The translations under genes were made by a program, and so were the position numbers. Below, piece by piece: positions 24,075 through 35,720 of a DNA stretch of 64,000 nt. Positions within the stretch are counted from its first letter, which is position 1. Every line of letters begins with the position of its first letter. The notes under the pieces are model-generated. The model saw only the letters and a list, made by a program, of their open reading frames with translations, was not told the DNA's origin and did not search any database. This DNA comes from Gautieria morchelliformis (taxonomy: Eukaryota > Basidiomycota > Agaricomycetes > Gomphales > Gomphaceae): NCBI GenBank assembly GCA_015179125.1, contig WHVA01000179.1, positions 1 to 64,000 on the forward strand. The letters run 5' to 3'.

Positions 24075-24560
24075 TACCTGTCTAAATCCGACCAGCCAAT
24101 GCGAGGGCGAGTTGGATTGTTGACGGCAGCGGACTAGAAGTAGTAATCCTCCACCTACTCGAGGTTCCACGATCTACATAAATACGTATGCATGGCGGTA
24201 GCAAGATCTGCTCATTTCCCTTTGAATGAAGCTGAAACCGATCGTATGGAGTGAGCAAGGCTACGCATCAGAAAGCTTATATCAGAAGACCCCGAGGGTA
24301 CCGTGGTGTAGGTCTGAAGCAAGGCAATCGACCAACCAACGCAGAAAATTGTCACATGCTGTGACTTCTTCAATTCCACTCATTGGAATATGGGTACTAT
24401 TACAACTTCAAATTTCAAAGTCTCGGACCTGGGATCCTAAGTACTCGTCCTGCTTTGATTTACATATGATCATACTACTAAGGGATGTCCAAAGCTGAGT
24501 TGCTGAAATCAGACAAGTTTAGCGTGTCATGGAGCACTAAGGAAGATCTGTGGGAACCCA
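24075..24560. other. Intergenic stretch, nothing recognised
   Basis: About 490 bp between the RAX1-like gene start and the penta-EF-hand stop. A 90-codon plus-strand ORF at 24226-24498 has no recognisable features or splice context and is taken as chance. Confidence 0.4.
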
Positions 24561-25594
24561 TCATGCATCAGGTCTTACTCGCCGGCTCAAGATAGACAGA
24601 GGACACACCCGCATAAATGTCTCGTAGTTCATCTGTACCCAACCATCATGATCTTTATCTTCCCTGCACAATGTGAATCTGAATGACAAAGGACGACGAC
24701 TATGCTGTCGAGTACGTACCTCTGGAAACTCTCTGTGAGCGTCTTCACCACCACACACGCTCGAAGAAACCGATCAAATGTGATTCCAGAAGATGCAGGA
24801 GGATACGGATAACCTGGCGGCGCATCCTCGGGTAATGAACCTACGTACGTTCAACAACCATCAGCCAACGTAAGAAGGAATGGTGTGGAGCATTACCATA
24901 TTTCTGCTCGATCAAACTAAGAATTGGGGGAGAAAGATTGTAACCAAAACTACGCAGGGCATTGGCCAACTCCTGGCCATCGATGGACCCTACGGTGTTG
25001 TTAGGGACAGAAGTTACGGAGAATACGCCACACCGACCACTGCCGTCCTGATCGAAATGTCGAAAGACATCCTGCCATTCACTGATGTACTTCCACAACC
25101 CTGAAAATTCTGAGAAAGATACATAGCGCCCGATGAGCGTCGATTCCAGCGATGACCAACCATTGATCTAATTACCATTAAATCCAATGTTACCGCTGCG
25201 GTCCGTGTCCTAGGGCTTCTGTTAGCCTTGGCACGATCCAGCGAGTGAATACTCACAAAAATGGTCATCAGCATTTGACATGTGTCCAGGTCGAAGTCTG
25301 CGAGCGATCTCCAGCACATGCTACACTAATCGTAAGATCGAACACATACTTGACCAGTTTCCGTTGACGAGTGCCCGCTGCAATTCCTGGACAGAGATGG
25401 AGCCCGAGCGGTCTGTATCGACCTGTATGATGTGAGAAAGGATGTCTCGCAAACTTCAAAATTGGTCTCCGTACTGCTGTGAACCAACTCCATAACTGAT
25501 CATGGGGTGCAGCACCGGGGACGGCGGAGGCCGGTCGTGTCTGGTGTTGATAAGCCTGAGCGTGATGTGATGACCTAGACGATCTGAGGCTCAT
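24561..25594 (-). CDS. Penta-EF-hand calcium-binding protein (ALG-2/peflin type)
   Basis: Starts MSLRSSRSSHHAQAYQHQTR, a short disordered N terminus, then APHDQLWSWFTAV. EF-hand loops in order: DTDRSGSISVQELQRAL, DTDRSGNIGFNEF-like with GLWKYISEWQDVFRHF, FDQDGSGR..GSIDGQELAN, GITFDRFLRACVVVKTLTES and DKDHDGWVQMNYETFM. That is five hands with the PEF spacing (LWKYI.W...F). Seven or so short introns are present. PEF proteins such as ALG-2, peflin and yeast Pef1 bind calcium, dimerise through the fifth hand and recruit ESCRT or COPII partners. The C terminus (RVCPLSILSRRVRPDA) is slightly longer than usual. Confidence 0.9.
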
Positions 25595-25949
25595 GGCGAA
25601 GGATTCAAGATTGTGCTAGTCTTGGAAGAGTGGAAGAGTTGTTCGCAAGTGACGAGCTGCAAGTATTAATACAAGTTGCTCCTGTCCACATGCGGAGTAC
25701 AGCACGGCGTCGGTGCTGGCAGTGCTTGTCACTGCTTACTCCTGAGATTTCGGCATTAATAAGATGGTACTCGCAGTCAAAACATAGCAATCGGTAACGA
25801 TTAGAAATCCCCTCAAGTTTATTGTATGGACACTTCGGTTGTGATCGCGTATCTGAGGTAATTTACAGTCGAATATCACGTGAACGGTAAGGACACTACG
25901 TTACCGTGACCGTTTGATGGATACGTGCTGGCCTGGGCTCCGACCCGTC
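25595..25949. promoter_or_regulatory. Divergent intergenic region, PEF / HAD hydrolase
   Basis: About 355 bp between divergently read start codons, so it should hold both promoters. No TATA box or repeat stands out. Confidence 0.4.
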
Positions 25950-27104
25950 ATGGCTGTTAAAGCCGTTATATTCGACATCGGAGGGGTTGTTGTTCGTAGC
26001 CCAATGCTTGCTATCGCAAAATACGAGAGGGAACATGGGATACCACCAAACTATATCAATTGCATAATGTACGCTTACCACCGAGTACCAGCTTGTCAAC
26101 ACTCAAGCATGCTCATCATTTAGAGCAAATCAAGGGGCGGATGGCGCATTCCAAAAATTCGAACGGGGGGAGATTTCCTTGTTTCCCTTCTATGAGGATT
26201 TTTCACGCGAATTATCCAGCGTTAACGGCAAGGTCTGGTACACGGAATATTGCGAACGTCGTCGTATCAGTAAGCGATTTCCCTTTGCGTGATGTAAATG
26301 ATAACTGTGACCTGGTCGTAGAATGTCCTCCCTTGCCAAACATAGTAAAGGTTGACGGACGAGAGGTAATTTCATTGGCCAAGTACGGTCCACAACTGAC
26401 CAGCATGCTCTCGCAGCTCTTTGGGCGTATGATGCGAGAGAGCGGCATATACGACGACTCTGTCGTTGAAGCCATTCGTCGAATTAGAGGTGCGATACTT
26501 TGTTCAGCATCCTAAGGCTTAGCTTCAAGCGCAACCCGATCAGCCTCAGGGAAGTACCGCATTATAGCTCTCACCAACAATTTTGCCAAATCCGAAGATA
26601 CAATACTGGCAGGCGCGCCATTGAACGCAGATTTCTCTGTCCAGAAAGAGCTCGAATTCTTGGGCTGGCAAGAGGGCCCAACCCCTTTCAAGCTGAGAGC
26701 ATTGTTCGATGACTTCTGCGACTCCAGTACGCTTGGTTTGCGGAAGCCCGATCCGGCATTCTATTTACTCGCTTGCAAGAGGAATAATATTCGTCCTGAT
26801 GAGGCAGTCTTTCTAGATGACATTGGATAGTGTGTTGCATTCTTCCTTGGCTGGGAAATGCATAGCTGAGCAGTGCCATTCGGCGATCATGAATAGTAAT
26901 CTCAAAGCCGCCCAGAAGCTAGGGATGCAGACGATCCGTGAGTTTCCCGCATTACTCCACGCACGCCAGAGCTGCAGTCACACGTACTGGCTTTTAGGAG
27001 TGTCCATAGACGGTTCTCTCCCCGCACTTGAGCGGCTCGGGCACATACTGAAGCTCGATCTCATAAACAACGGCCCAGCGCAAGCCGTGGGGACGAAACT
27101 ATGA
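25950..27104 (+). CDS. HAD-superfamily hydrolase (EPHX2/ACAD10 N-domain type)
   Basis: Starts MAVKAVIFDIGGVVVRSPML, where motif I is FDIGGV (the second aspartate of DxD is replaced by Gly, as in the epoxide-hydrolase N-domain subgroup). Downstream are ANQGADGAFQKFERGEISLF, FYEDFSREL, YRIIALTNNFAKSEDTI (motif II, TNN), STLGLRKPDPAFYLLACK (motif III Lys) and EAVFLDDIG (motif IV), then NLKAAQKLGMQTIRV and the end LINNGPAQAVGTKL. Five or six exons. The family acts on phosphate esters by an Asp nucleophile; fungal homologues are poorly characterised. It lies downstream of the PEF gene on the other strand, with no evident functional link. Confidence 0.85.
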
Positions 27105-27212
27105 GGGTATCTCAGAAATAGATGAGAGTATTGGAAGTTTCAGATTCGAAATATCTATTATCCCACAGGAATAAGACACAGCGTGCTCGCACTCGTCTGG
27201 CGTCTGGATATA

Positions 27213-27608
27213 TCAAAATGGTTTGTCCTCAGCGGGAATTTTATCCGCGTAATAATTACCAACCTGCATTTTAGGCGTTAATTTTGACCGCCAGGTATAA
27301 AAAAGACTTACTATGGGAATCTTTGTAAGGAGTTCTCGCTTCACAAGGGGTGTGACGGAAAGAAAATACGTGGCATAGAGGCCTAGACGCATATTCATAG
27401 AGTAAATGGCAATTCCAGAGGAGAAATAGGGTGCAGACCAGCGCCGATGCCCCATAATGCGAGAGAAGGTCCCCAACGCTTCAATGACTAGCGAACACAT
27501 GACACTTGAGTATTATCTGGAAGAGCGAAAACTTATCACACTTACCTGTGGCGTTACTCTACCTATTCTATAATTATTCGGGACAGGATTGAATGCGACT
27601 GACGACAT
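27213..27608 (-). CDS. QCR10: Cytochrome bc1 complex subunit 10
   Basis: Four exons (27546-27608, 27439-27487, 27312-27382, 27213-27263) splice in frame with GT/AG borders into a protein of exactly 77 aa. It opens MSSVAFNPVPNNYRIGRVTP, then SLKRWGPSLALWGIGAG, one membrane span (LYATYFLSVTPLV), and KRELLTKIPIVGNYYADKIP ending AEDKPF. Yeast Qcr10 is also 77 aa and ends in the same KIP..G..(P)EDKP pattern (recalled family knowledge). The subunit is a peripheral single-span component of complex III in the inner mitochondrial membrane. Any other reading frame through exon 2 breaks the splice phases. Its start codon is only 48 bp from that of NOP16 on the other strand. Confidence 0.88.
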
Positions 27609-27656
27609 GGTTGAATCCACAAATGTGTCACGAGCGTGACTGTCACATCCGGCCAC
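27609..27656. promoter_or_regulatory. 48-bp divergent promoter, QCR10/NOP16
   Basis: The two start codons face away from each other across only 48 bp (TTGAATCCACAAATGTGTCA.. GGCCAC), so both core promoters and 5' UTRs must be compressed here or overlap the opposite gene. No TATA box is visible. Confidence 0.55.
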
Positions 27657-28655
27657 ATGGGCAATCCTCGACAACGAAGAAAAGCGCGTTCCTCGGCGCA
27701 CAAGACGGTGAAACCCTCCCGTCATGCTAAGGTATTTGCACACAATTGCGAGGATTTGTAAAATACTACTGATATAGCTTGTTATTGCATGTAGCGTAAC
27801 CTCAGGAAGATGAAGCGTGAGTCTAAACTAGGCCAACACCTAGCAAGGTGATCATTATTCCTATAGCTATTCGGGGCCCCAAGGCTTTGCAGGATGCTTG
27901 GGATAACAAGAAAACTTTAAGACAGAAGTGTGTTCATACTTGAATGCTCACGTTATTTGTGCTCACGTTTCTCGCCAGTTACGCTACCCTAGGCCTTGTG
28001 GGGTCTTTGAAGCAAGCTGATTCTGGTGGGTCAGAGTATCCGTTGCCGATGGCTGCTACAAAACCTTCTGGCGAGGTTTCGTCGTCGGCGCGACCGAAGA
28101 CAAACATTCCCAAGGAGGAAACCATGCCTCAAAAGTATGGGAAAATATTACGAGATGCAGATGGCAGCGTAATTGGTGTTGAGATGTTTGAGGAGGTTTC
28201 TGAGCTAGAAGGTGACGACGACGAGGGGGACGGTGAACGTGATCCCAAACAGAGCACAGATGTGGTGAATGGTGCGTCACACGTGGCGTGGTATGGTTAT
28301 AATACCGATTTGACACGGAAACTAGCACTGGAGAGACTCGCTGAGTCGTCTAGACCGGTTACACGGGTTTCTTCTATCGGGGAGATTGCTTCGTTACGAA
28401 AACTCATAGCGAAGCATGGATATGATTTTGGGGCCATGGCGAAAGATCGTCGATTGAATGGATGGCAGGTCCGTATGACTGGCTCTTATTTTCATGTTCT
28501 AACTTTATCTTGGTGGTGTCGCATGACAGCGCACTGCAGGTCAATTAGAGAGAGCGTGCGTCACATCTTCTTGTTTGCCATTGGGTGGAATCGAACCAGC
28601 TCACAATGTTCTCCAGGAGCAAGAAAGCGGGACTTGTATGAAGCGTGCACCGTGA
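27657..28655 (+). CDS. NOP16: Nucleolar protein 16 (60S ribosome biogenesis)
   Basis: Five exons (27657-27731, 27795-27816, 27867-27927, 27979-28468, 28530-28655) join in frame to 257 aa. The N terminus is the basic Nop16 signature MGNPRQRRKARSSAHKTVKP, then NLRKMKPIRGPKALQDAWDN, KKTLRQNYATLGLVGSL. An acidic middle (VSELEGDDDEGDGERD) leads to the conserved C-terminal block IASLRKLIAKHGYDFGAMAK, DRRLNGWQ followed by RTAGQLERA after the last intron. The middle exons are tiny (22 and 61 nt). Nop16 binds early pre-60S particles in the nucleolus. The stop lies well after the conserved block (..ESGTCMKRAP). Confidence 0.92.
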
Positions 28656-28902
28656 CCGGACTTAATGGAACAATCATGTAATGGCATGTGGTATTAGGGA
28701 AGTAGAATATCTGTGGAGCAGTTCGAATATAGATATCTGTACTTAGCTACTTTTGGCGTCTTCAGAAGTAGGCAAATTGATAGTCTTACCAACCTGCCGT
28801 ATGTAGTCATGATCTCCAATATGTACGCTTTGTGTTTTCGCTAATAGCCATCGCTTGCGCTGCGGCTTGGCGTGCTTCTTCCCAAGCTACACCCGCCCAT
28901 CC

Positions 28903-31743
28903 ATGGCTACTCAGGCCGTTTCCTCAGGTTCTAAAGCCGTGCCGCGTCGTCCTGCAGGCCATCCTAGATCCTCCCGACAGCAGTTCAGTGCCTGTGGAGC
29001 TTGCCGAATACGGCGGTGAGTATTGCTGCCACCGGCGTAAGAAAGCCTAATTGGCCTCTTTAGCGTACGGTGTGATTTGAAGGACCTTCCAGACTCGAGC
29101 ACGTGTTCTAACTGTCAAGAGCATGGCTTCAACTGCGTGTGAGCACTGTATAGTATGTATCACATGTCATGATAACCTGACAACGCTGCATAGCGATGAG
29201 TATCGAGATGTCAAGGCTGTAAAGTTGCTTCGTCGCGGTCGGCGAATACAGCAGGTCGAGTAGGTACCTTTCCACACCCAGTACCGATGTATCCTACAAC
29301 AGTGCACCCACGTTCAGGGCGGTATATGGTGCGGGAACCTCCCCAGATCGCGAGCAGCCCAACTCGATTTCACGATCGCCGACTAGTTCGAGGCATAGCG
29401 TAATTCCACGATTAGATTCATGTTTCTTTGACTCCCGATTCTACGCACGATTTCACGTCCAGAGTGTGTCTTCTCGCTCTCAGAATGTCTAACCATTGAA
29501 GGCGGTTCCAGGACCCATTATCGAGCCAAAAGAGTTCAAAGCTCGATATATAGCATTCTCTCAAGGGAACTGCGAGGCATTGGGGGTCGCTGGCCAATTG
29601 ATTGCAATGCTCCTCGTTACTTGGGCCACTAGTTATGGTGTCGATGAGTATGGTCGCGAGGAACCTCACGATGGCGCGCAAGGTGTGCGAAGACGGAAAG
29701 AGAGAACAAACGAGATGGTAGAAGAAGTGCTGCATTTGATCGACATTCATGGTATACCGCGCAAACCTTCTTGGGACGGTGTAAGAGTTTTATTACTTGT
29801 CATGCCATTGACCGAAGGTCGGGGAGAGACTCTTCATACCTTGGTTTTGCCACTCAAACTATGCTTCGTATCCCAGAGGTAGCGGATCCCCTGGAACGCT
29901 TGGTGGGTACCTCCCTTTTTCTTTGTACAGGGCGAATGTGTTGCCGCCCCCTTGACACCTGTGTTGGTAGACCATGTATGAAACAGCCATCAACCAGGTT
30001 TACACCCTTTGTAGCCTCGCATCGCCACGGTCAGTGAATAGCGGCCAAGGAGAGCAGGTCGACGCGCTTGTTCGGGCTCGTATATACTGGTATGCTTTCG
30101 TTCATGAAGGTATCACGACGGGAATACGAGGTGGAAGACTGCATCTGTTGGTGTTTCCTTCAGTGGTCGTCTTCTATCACCCTCTGATTCAAACCGATGC
30201 TCCTCATCAGGGCGGATGACGACCTCGCAGCATTTCAGACTGCACAAGAAGGAATAGACATGCCGATAACTCGCTCTGAAATCGCATTAACGTATAGTCG
30301 GCGATGGGCGTTAGCACCTCTCCGTCTAGCGTCTGCATGTAGGCAGGTGAACAGTGCACTCACAGGCTCCAAAGCTCGTGCAAGACAAAAAATAGATGAT
30401 GTCAAGCTCAACGAAGCATGGGAGTCTATCCAAAACTGCTGGGAAGAATTTGAGTCGCTACGACAACTCGGTTTACTTGGCATTATGACCATTGAGGAAG
30501 CCGACAGGTTTGTGGATGGATGGAAGGTTAGCAATCTCTCGTCGCCAACTGTGAGATACTGATGGCCTCTGCAGATCTTTATATTCGAATGTCGTGAGTT
30601 TTGATTGGCATCAAGTGGTAACAAGGCTGGTGATATGTTTTCAGACAACGTCATTCGTGAGTTCCTGAAGCAGAGACTGGTATCTGCCTCGGGCGAAAGT
30701 GATGGGCCAAACATCGTCGACGCCGATTCCCAGCAAGTCACGCTCAACTCTCTCATTCACCTTCACATGATAGCGGAGTCAAAGTGTCAGGACGTCGCCC
30801 AGCATGTAGTGTCTCTGGTGCAGCGTCATCTTGGAACGTCGTTTTTCGAATATGATGCGTCTCTGGTTCGGGATGGGTGTTTCTTTGCAGGTTATATGCT
30901 TGCAGGTGAAGACGGCACAGATGACCAAGCGAACACTTGCTTAAAGGCGTTATCAGAGATGAGATGGTACGTTCTGAGGCCGAAGCGCTCGTCCTCGATA
31001 TCTGATTCTATTATAGGGCCTTTTCAAAAAGTGAGGAGCGGATACAGACATTAAAACTCATCTGGGAGGCTCGACGGAACGCGGTACATCCTCGCCGCCC
31101 CCCCGTTGCAGACAAGACTCCACCACCGTCTGACACACCTCCGGGCAATCCTAGTAGTCACGCACATACCATCATGCCTTCTTATCAGGATGGTCGCCAT
31201 CAGGCGGAGTCGACTCGACAGGTTTCTACCACATCGCCCTCTAGTCCAGGCGCTGCTTCAAGGACTCGTATTCCTGACAAATATGGAACAGCATCCTATC
31301 TCGATCAATCTATTTCTTCTGAAAGTTCAACAACTTCGACAGATGCGTCTTACAAGCCCGCAACACAGCCAGCCATTACTTCTCACGCGCTTCCGGTGCA
31401 AATGGACTCGAAACCAGAGCAAGTAGTACCACATATCCATATCCCTGATCATGGTCCACCTGGAGGACCTCAGGCTTTCCTCAACTCCTCTATAGGATCA
31501 GGTCCTGGCATGAGCTATTCCAACGAGAGTTGCTATCAATATGTAGAACAAAGAGCTCACCCAGATCTTGCACGTCACCCTCTGAATACAGGAGGGCCTC
31601 CCGAGCAGCAAGGTTACGTTGGACCGGATGGTGTGTTACATCTAGTGTATCGCTCCCCAATGCGTGGTGACACAAGTGAATCTCATCCGCCGCAAGGACT
31701 GAATTACCCTTATCCTAGCAATACACCATATTCTTATTCATGA
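28903..31743 (+). CDS. Zn2Cys6 transcription factor with fungal-specific domain
   Basis: Starts MATQAVSSGSKAVPRRPAGH. The binuclear cluster is split by an intron: CGACRIRRVRCDLKDLPDSS, TCSNCQEHGFNCV, i.e. CX2CX6C..CX2CX6C, followed by a basic linker (KLLRRGRRIQQVE). The middle-homology region follows: PGPIIEPKEFKARYIAFSQG, AMLLVTWATSYGVDEYGREE, VRRRKERTNEMVEEVLHLID, TMYETAINQVYTLCSLASPR, ALVRARIYWYAFVHEGITTG, YSRRWALAPLRLASACRQVN. The long tail after KLIWEARRNAVHPRRP is Pro/Ser/Thr/Gln-rich (HIHIPDHGPPGGPQAFLN, ending YPYPSNTPYSYS) and looks like an activation domain. It has about eight introns. Such factors bind CGG-type half sites as dimers in the nucleus; the target genes cannot be deduced. 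Confidence 0.9.
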
Positions 31744-31951
31744 TTTTTTCACTTCGTTGGATGTGCTCTCATACGTTCTAGCACTACCGTACTTATGGTT
31801 ATTTGTATGTGTTGTATACTGGGTATAGTCGAGACTTGAAAAGTTGCGCGGAATCTCAAAATACCGCAGCACTCGTAACATCCAAATAACGACTACCTCT
31901 AGAGTGAGTTTATGCCCGCTTGCTCTGTTTTGCGTTGACGTTTCGGGTTCA
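31744..31951. other. Short intergenic stretch
   Basis: 3' flank of the Zn2Cys6 gene and upstream region of the zinc-ribbon gene. An ATG at 31912 is out of frame with the zinc-ribbon exon. Confidence 0.35.
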
Positions 31952-32371
31952 GTGTGTCTTCCCATTATTTGTGAGTTACGAATAATGCTGAACCCAGTGT
32001 TATAGCAAATAACTCTCACTTTCTAGTTGGCTGTCCAACAAAGATCACACAGGATGGGGCACAACCTGCCCGCATGTGCCCACGGTGCAATAATGCCGCT
32101 GTAGTCAGTGCGAAATCACGAGTGTGGTTTGAGCTGTGGGTTTCATATCGTGCTTGTTGAACGAACGCCTGCCCATACCGCACTCAGGTTCTTTGTACCG
32201 CTCATCCCTATGCCCTCCAGCCACGTCTGGCTATGCACCATTTGCCAGTGGGAAGTCCCTCACCAGCAAGGATATGAGCCAGCTTTGCCCGGTCCTGGTT
32301 TCCATCCCGGACAGCCGCCTCAACTTCAGCCGCCTCAGCCGGTGTATGGATATGGAGTAGGTCAAAAGTAG
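31952..32371 (+). CDS. Small zinc-ribbon protein
   Basis: Three exons (to 31970, 32027-about 32133, 32188-32371) splice in frame: CLPIIFGCPTKITQDGAQPA, RMCPRCNNAAVVSAKSRVWF, ELFFVPLIPMPSSHVWLCTI, CQWEVPHQQGYEPALPGPGF and a Pro/Gln/Tyr tail ending VYGYGVGQK. CPRC plus CTIC make a zinc ribbon of the zinc_ribbon_15 type that I recall from fungi and animals; its biochemical role is unknown. The conserved N terminus should start with Met right before CLPII, but the codon there (31952-31954) is GTG and no in-frame ATG is visible for at least 40 bp upstream. An undetected upstream exon or a lost start is possible, so the start given is only the point where homology begins. Confidence 0.65.
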
Positions 32372-33689
32372 TCCCACACAATTAACAATGTACAACCACC
32401 GACGATCTGCGTGTATTCGTATTACACTACGTTATTCATTTCACGGACAATAACAGTGGCCAGCTATGCCATCGTCTACACTGTGCAGGAATACTGCAGC
32501 CGATTTAAACGCATTTATGGCAGGTTGGCACCGAGGACAGTGACACAAGTGATGGTGAGGTGATGTGGAGCTTCCTAGATTGGATGGTAGTCGACAGGGC
32601 TCGTCTAATCCTCGCCCCGCACCGGCCTTGAAGACCACCATCGCATCATTGCGTCGCATAAAACTGGGTGGTCGCCAGCAGGTTCAAGCTCTCAAGTCGC
32701 AAATTATATCGTATGGTTTGGACAATGCTATAGTAAATGATAGCCATGGCATCGAACGCACACATACACAAACGTCTGTCATCCGTGGCTCTAAACTAGG
32801 CGAACCGACGCATATATCGTCGAGCTCGTGGTGCCTCAGACCCTTTTGATAAGAGGAGTACAATCGAAACAAGATTTAGATGACCTATCACAAAGTATGT
32901 AATTGGTGGTTTTGCAACCTAGATGCACTGCAGCTAGCTGCAGTGTAATTACATTGATCTTGTACGCCTATAGAAAAAACATATACTTATACTTACCAAA
33001 AATCATGTTCAAAAAAAAGACCACTTACAAGTATGTGCCACATAGACAGCATACTTGGTCGACTCCTGCATAGGTCTATCATATCCTTGCTAACTCGATC
33101 CAATAAACTTGATTAAAGTCGACTATTGAATCGTATTGCAATCCTATACTATTTTGTCAACTAGGTAGTTAGATGGTGAGGAATTTCTTCCTCGCTCCGA
33201 TCTGTGTCAAACAAAACATACATCCAACAGATTGAAATGTTGAACGTTTCGGAATCTTTACCTTTCCCCACTGAGGGAAGTAACTCTAGACTTAAAGTTG
33301 TTCCGGTGTTCCGTAGATGTAAATGGACTTGGAATTGGTCTAAGTTGAATAGTACTGGTCTGCAAGACCTACCTTGATGCACTGGTACGCGCATAACATG
33401 AACACGCAATCAATCAATCGTAATTATTAGGGAGCTTTCGAGTGCCTCACGATACATTCCGAAGAAATTTAGGGAGTGTATTCACATTGAAGAAGGAACC
33501 TAAGCTGGAGTCAACCAATGGCTTCGGGATGTATGGTACGGCATGAGAAGGTGTAAAGGCAGTGTCATTCAGGGTGTCCTATCAGCGTGGCGTGTAAAGG
33601 TAGATTGGTCATGACGACCTTGTAGGACGATGCGAAGTCGACGTAGAAGAGTAGTAAAAGAATGGCGATAGATAGCATAACAACTGCAC
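32372..33689. other. 1.3-kb stretch without a recognised gene
   Basis: It contains a 94-codon plus ORF at 32565-32849 (ELPRLDGSRQGSSNPRPAPA) and an 82-codon minus ORF at 33161-33409, neither with homology I can recognise. A perfect 20-bp palindrome lies at 32926-32945. The part nearest 33690 should be the YPT1 3' UTR. Confidence 0.4.
32926..32945. repeat. Perfect 20-bp palindrome
   Basis: CACTGCAGCTAGCTGCAGTG is its own reverse complement, followed directly by TGTAATTACA, a second 10-bp palindrome. It lies in non-coding AT-rich DNA. It could be a binding site or hairpin; no function is assigned. Confidence 0.6.
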
Positions 33690-34679
33690 TCAGCAGCACC
33701 CGCCCGATTGCTGTTGTTGCACCGTCTGACCAGGTGTGACCACCGACGACTTCCCAGCACCTGAGGGGGTGGTGGTAGAGCCCATCCTTCGAGTGAACAA
33801 TATATAAACACGAGGCTCGAGTTCGGTAGGGAAAATCATACCGATCCTTGATCTGTTTGGCCATAGTCAAGAAAGCTTGCTCTACATTAGTGGCATTCTT
33901 AGCGGATGTCTCCAAAAAAGGGATGGTCAGCTGGTCGGCAAATTCCTGAAATAATAGAGATGAGAGCTTGTTCCAAGGTCGTTGAGCAGTCCGAGCGCAC
34001 CTTGGCAACCGAATACTCCACAACCTTCTTGCTCGTCAGGTCCGACTTGTTACCCACCAGAAGCTTGTTTACGCCTTCTGAAGCGTATCGGTCAATTTCT
34101 TGCAACCACTGCTTTACGTTCGTAAATGTGTCTGATGGATGTGGATGAAAATTAGTAGGTGGCAGGTCGTTAGTGCTTGGCATAAAATATTCAGACGCAC
34201 CGTTATCAGTGACATCGTAGACTACAATGATACCATGTGCACCACGATAGTATGAGGATGTGATAGTCCGGAAACGTTCTTGACCTGACGACATGTGGAA
34301 ACCTCGATCAGATGCGACAAGGGCGAATGATAGGAAGAGCTATACCTGCCGTGTCCCACTGTTGCGGAGTGATTAAACAGTCAGCATTACGAACGAAGGC
34401 ATGATTGTAACAGAGGTGCATTGTCCTTGACTCACAATCTGCAGCTTGACAGTCTTGCCCTCGAGTTCAATCGTCCGAATCTTGAAGTCTACTCCAATTG
34501 TAGAGATATAGCTTTCTGTGTATGTATCATCCGCGAAACGCAGGAGGAGACAGGACTTTCCAACGCCAGAGTCGCCTATGAAAATTGTAGCGTGTGAAGA
34601 GCCCTATCAAGTGCTGGGTGAACGGGCTCGTACCGATCAGAAGGAGCTTGAAGAGATAGTCGTATTCGCTAGCGTGCAT
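33690..34679 (-). CDS. YPT1: Rab GTPase Ypt1/Rab1
   Basis: Starts [16 protein letters not shown] and ends QQQQSGGCC, the double-cysteine geranylgeranylation motif. G motifs: [14 protein letters not shown] (P-loop, near 34550), effector [40 protein letters not shown] (G3), [20 protein letters not shown] (G4) and [18 protein letters not shown] (G5). The hypervariable tail begins [14 protein letters not shown]. Length is about 203 aa, normal for Ypt1. Seven short introns were seen. The protein controls ER-to-Golgi transport and autophagosome formation. Confidence 0.96.
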
Positions 34680-35720
34680 CGTGGATTATCTAGAAGATCC
34701 GTGTTAGCACGCTCATAAGCAACACAGCGAAGTCAAACCTGGATCACAGGTGAGTTGGGAGTGGCGAGGTGAGGTTTCGGCGAAGCAAAAGCTGTGGAAT
34801 GTCACAAGTGTCACCGGTCACGCCTACATCTCACAATTATACAAGTTCAGTACATGTCTGACAATACGCCCACGCAGCATCGTTGGCGACCATTCTCAAG
34901 GAAAGTGGCATACTCAACTACCACATTGTCCTTAAAGAGAAACTGATAGTAAATAGTCGTTACCTCGTCTCAGACTGACTTACCGGTTATGATGATCACT
35001 CGGCCATCCCATGTTCCGAACGTTTCTTAGAGAAAACGACAACAGTTGTCTGACGTTGATGAGGTTAGCCCTCACTTTTTCCCACTACTAGGTTTTGTCT
35101 CCTGGCCTATGAATCATTTTGAACCCTTGCGGCTCTGAATTATTTTTGGCTCACTCTTGCTTATAAGGGCAATCTTTCCTTATCCCCAGGGCCATTCAAC
35201 CGCCCCGGGCCGTACACACGGATCATACTCTTAACACCATCCATGCAATGACGCGCACCGGATGAGTTTGCTTCGCATTTACATGCACCAACACTGCATG
35301 CAATGGAAGTACTTTCTCTTGAGACATAAGTACTTTTCGCTCACTAGCCGGATGATGCCCCTGTCGTGCGTGGTCAGGAGGCTACTGATGACCGATCAAC
35401 GAGACGTCGCATCTAGAGATGCATATCATTCTCGAATCATACGAGGTCTCGGCTGTAGGGAATTGTTCAGTCAGGTTGGACTATCAATATCAATTGTCTC
35501 AACTGCGGCACGACGGATTCTGATTATCTCCTGCGAATCTCAGGCGATGATTGCAGCCTATATTCATGTCATGGTTCAATGCTACAAATGATTGAGAACG
35601 AAAGACAGTTCTGCATCAGCAGAAGGTGCAAGATGGTACACGATAAGTTAAATAATGCCGACACAACCTCAATAGCTCGGAGATTCTAAAATGATAGGAT
35701 CAGCAACCGGAGAGCTCGGG
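34680..35720. other. 1-kb stretch without a recognised gene
   Basis: YPT1 promoter side plus unassigned DNA. A 109-codon plus ORF (35262-35591) has no recognisable features. No repeats noted. Confidence 0.4.

Noticed and set aside
24226..24498. 90-codon plus-strand ORF between RAX1-like and PEF genes
   Set aside because: No recognisable features and no supporting splice or neighbour evidence.
27439..27487. A longer continuous ORF (MGHRRWSAPYFSSGIAIYS..) as part of QCR10
   Set aside because: It cannot be joined to the first exon in phase. Splicing in the other frame gives a 77-aa protein with the expected membrane span and C terminus.
28583..28602. tRNA-like T-arm (reverse complement reads GGTTCGATTCC)
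   Set aside because: It lies inside the last NOP16 exon, and no acceptor, D or anticodon stem can be formed around it.
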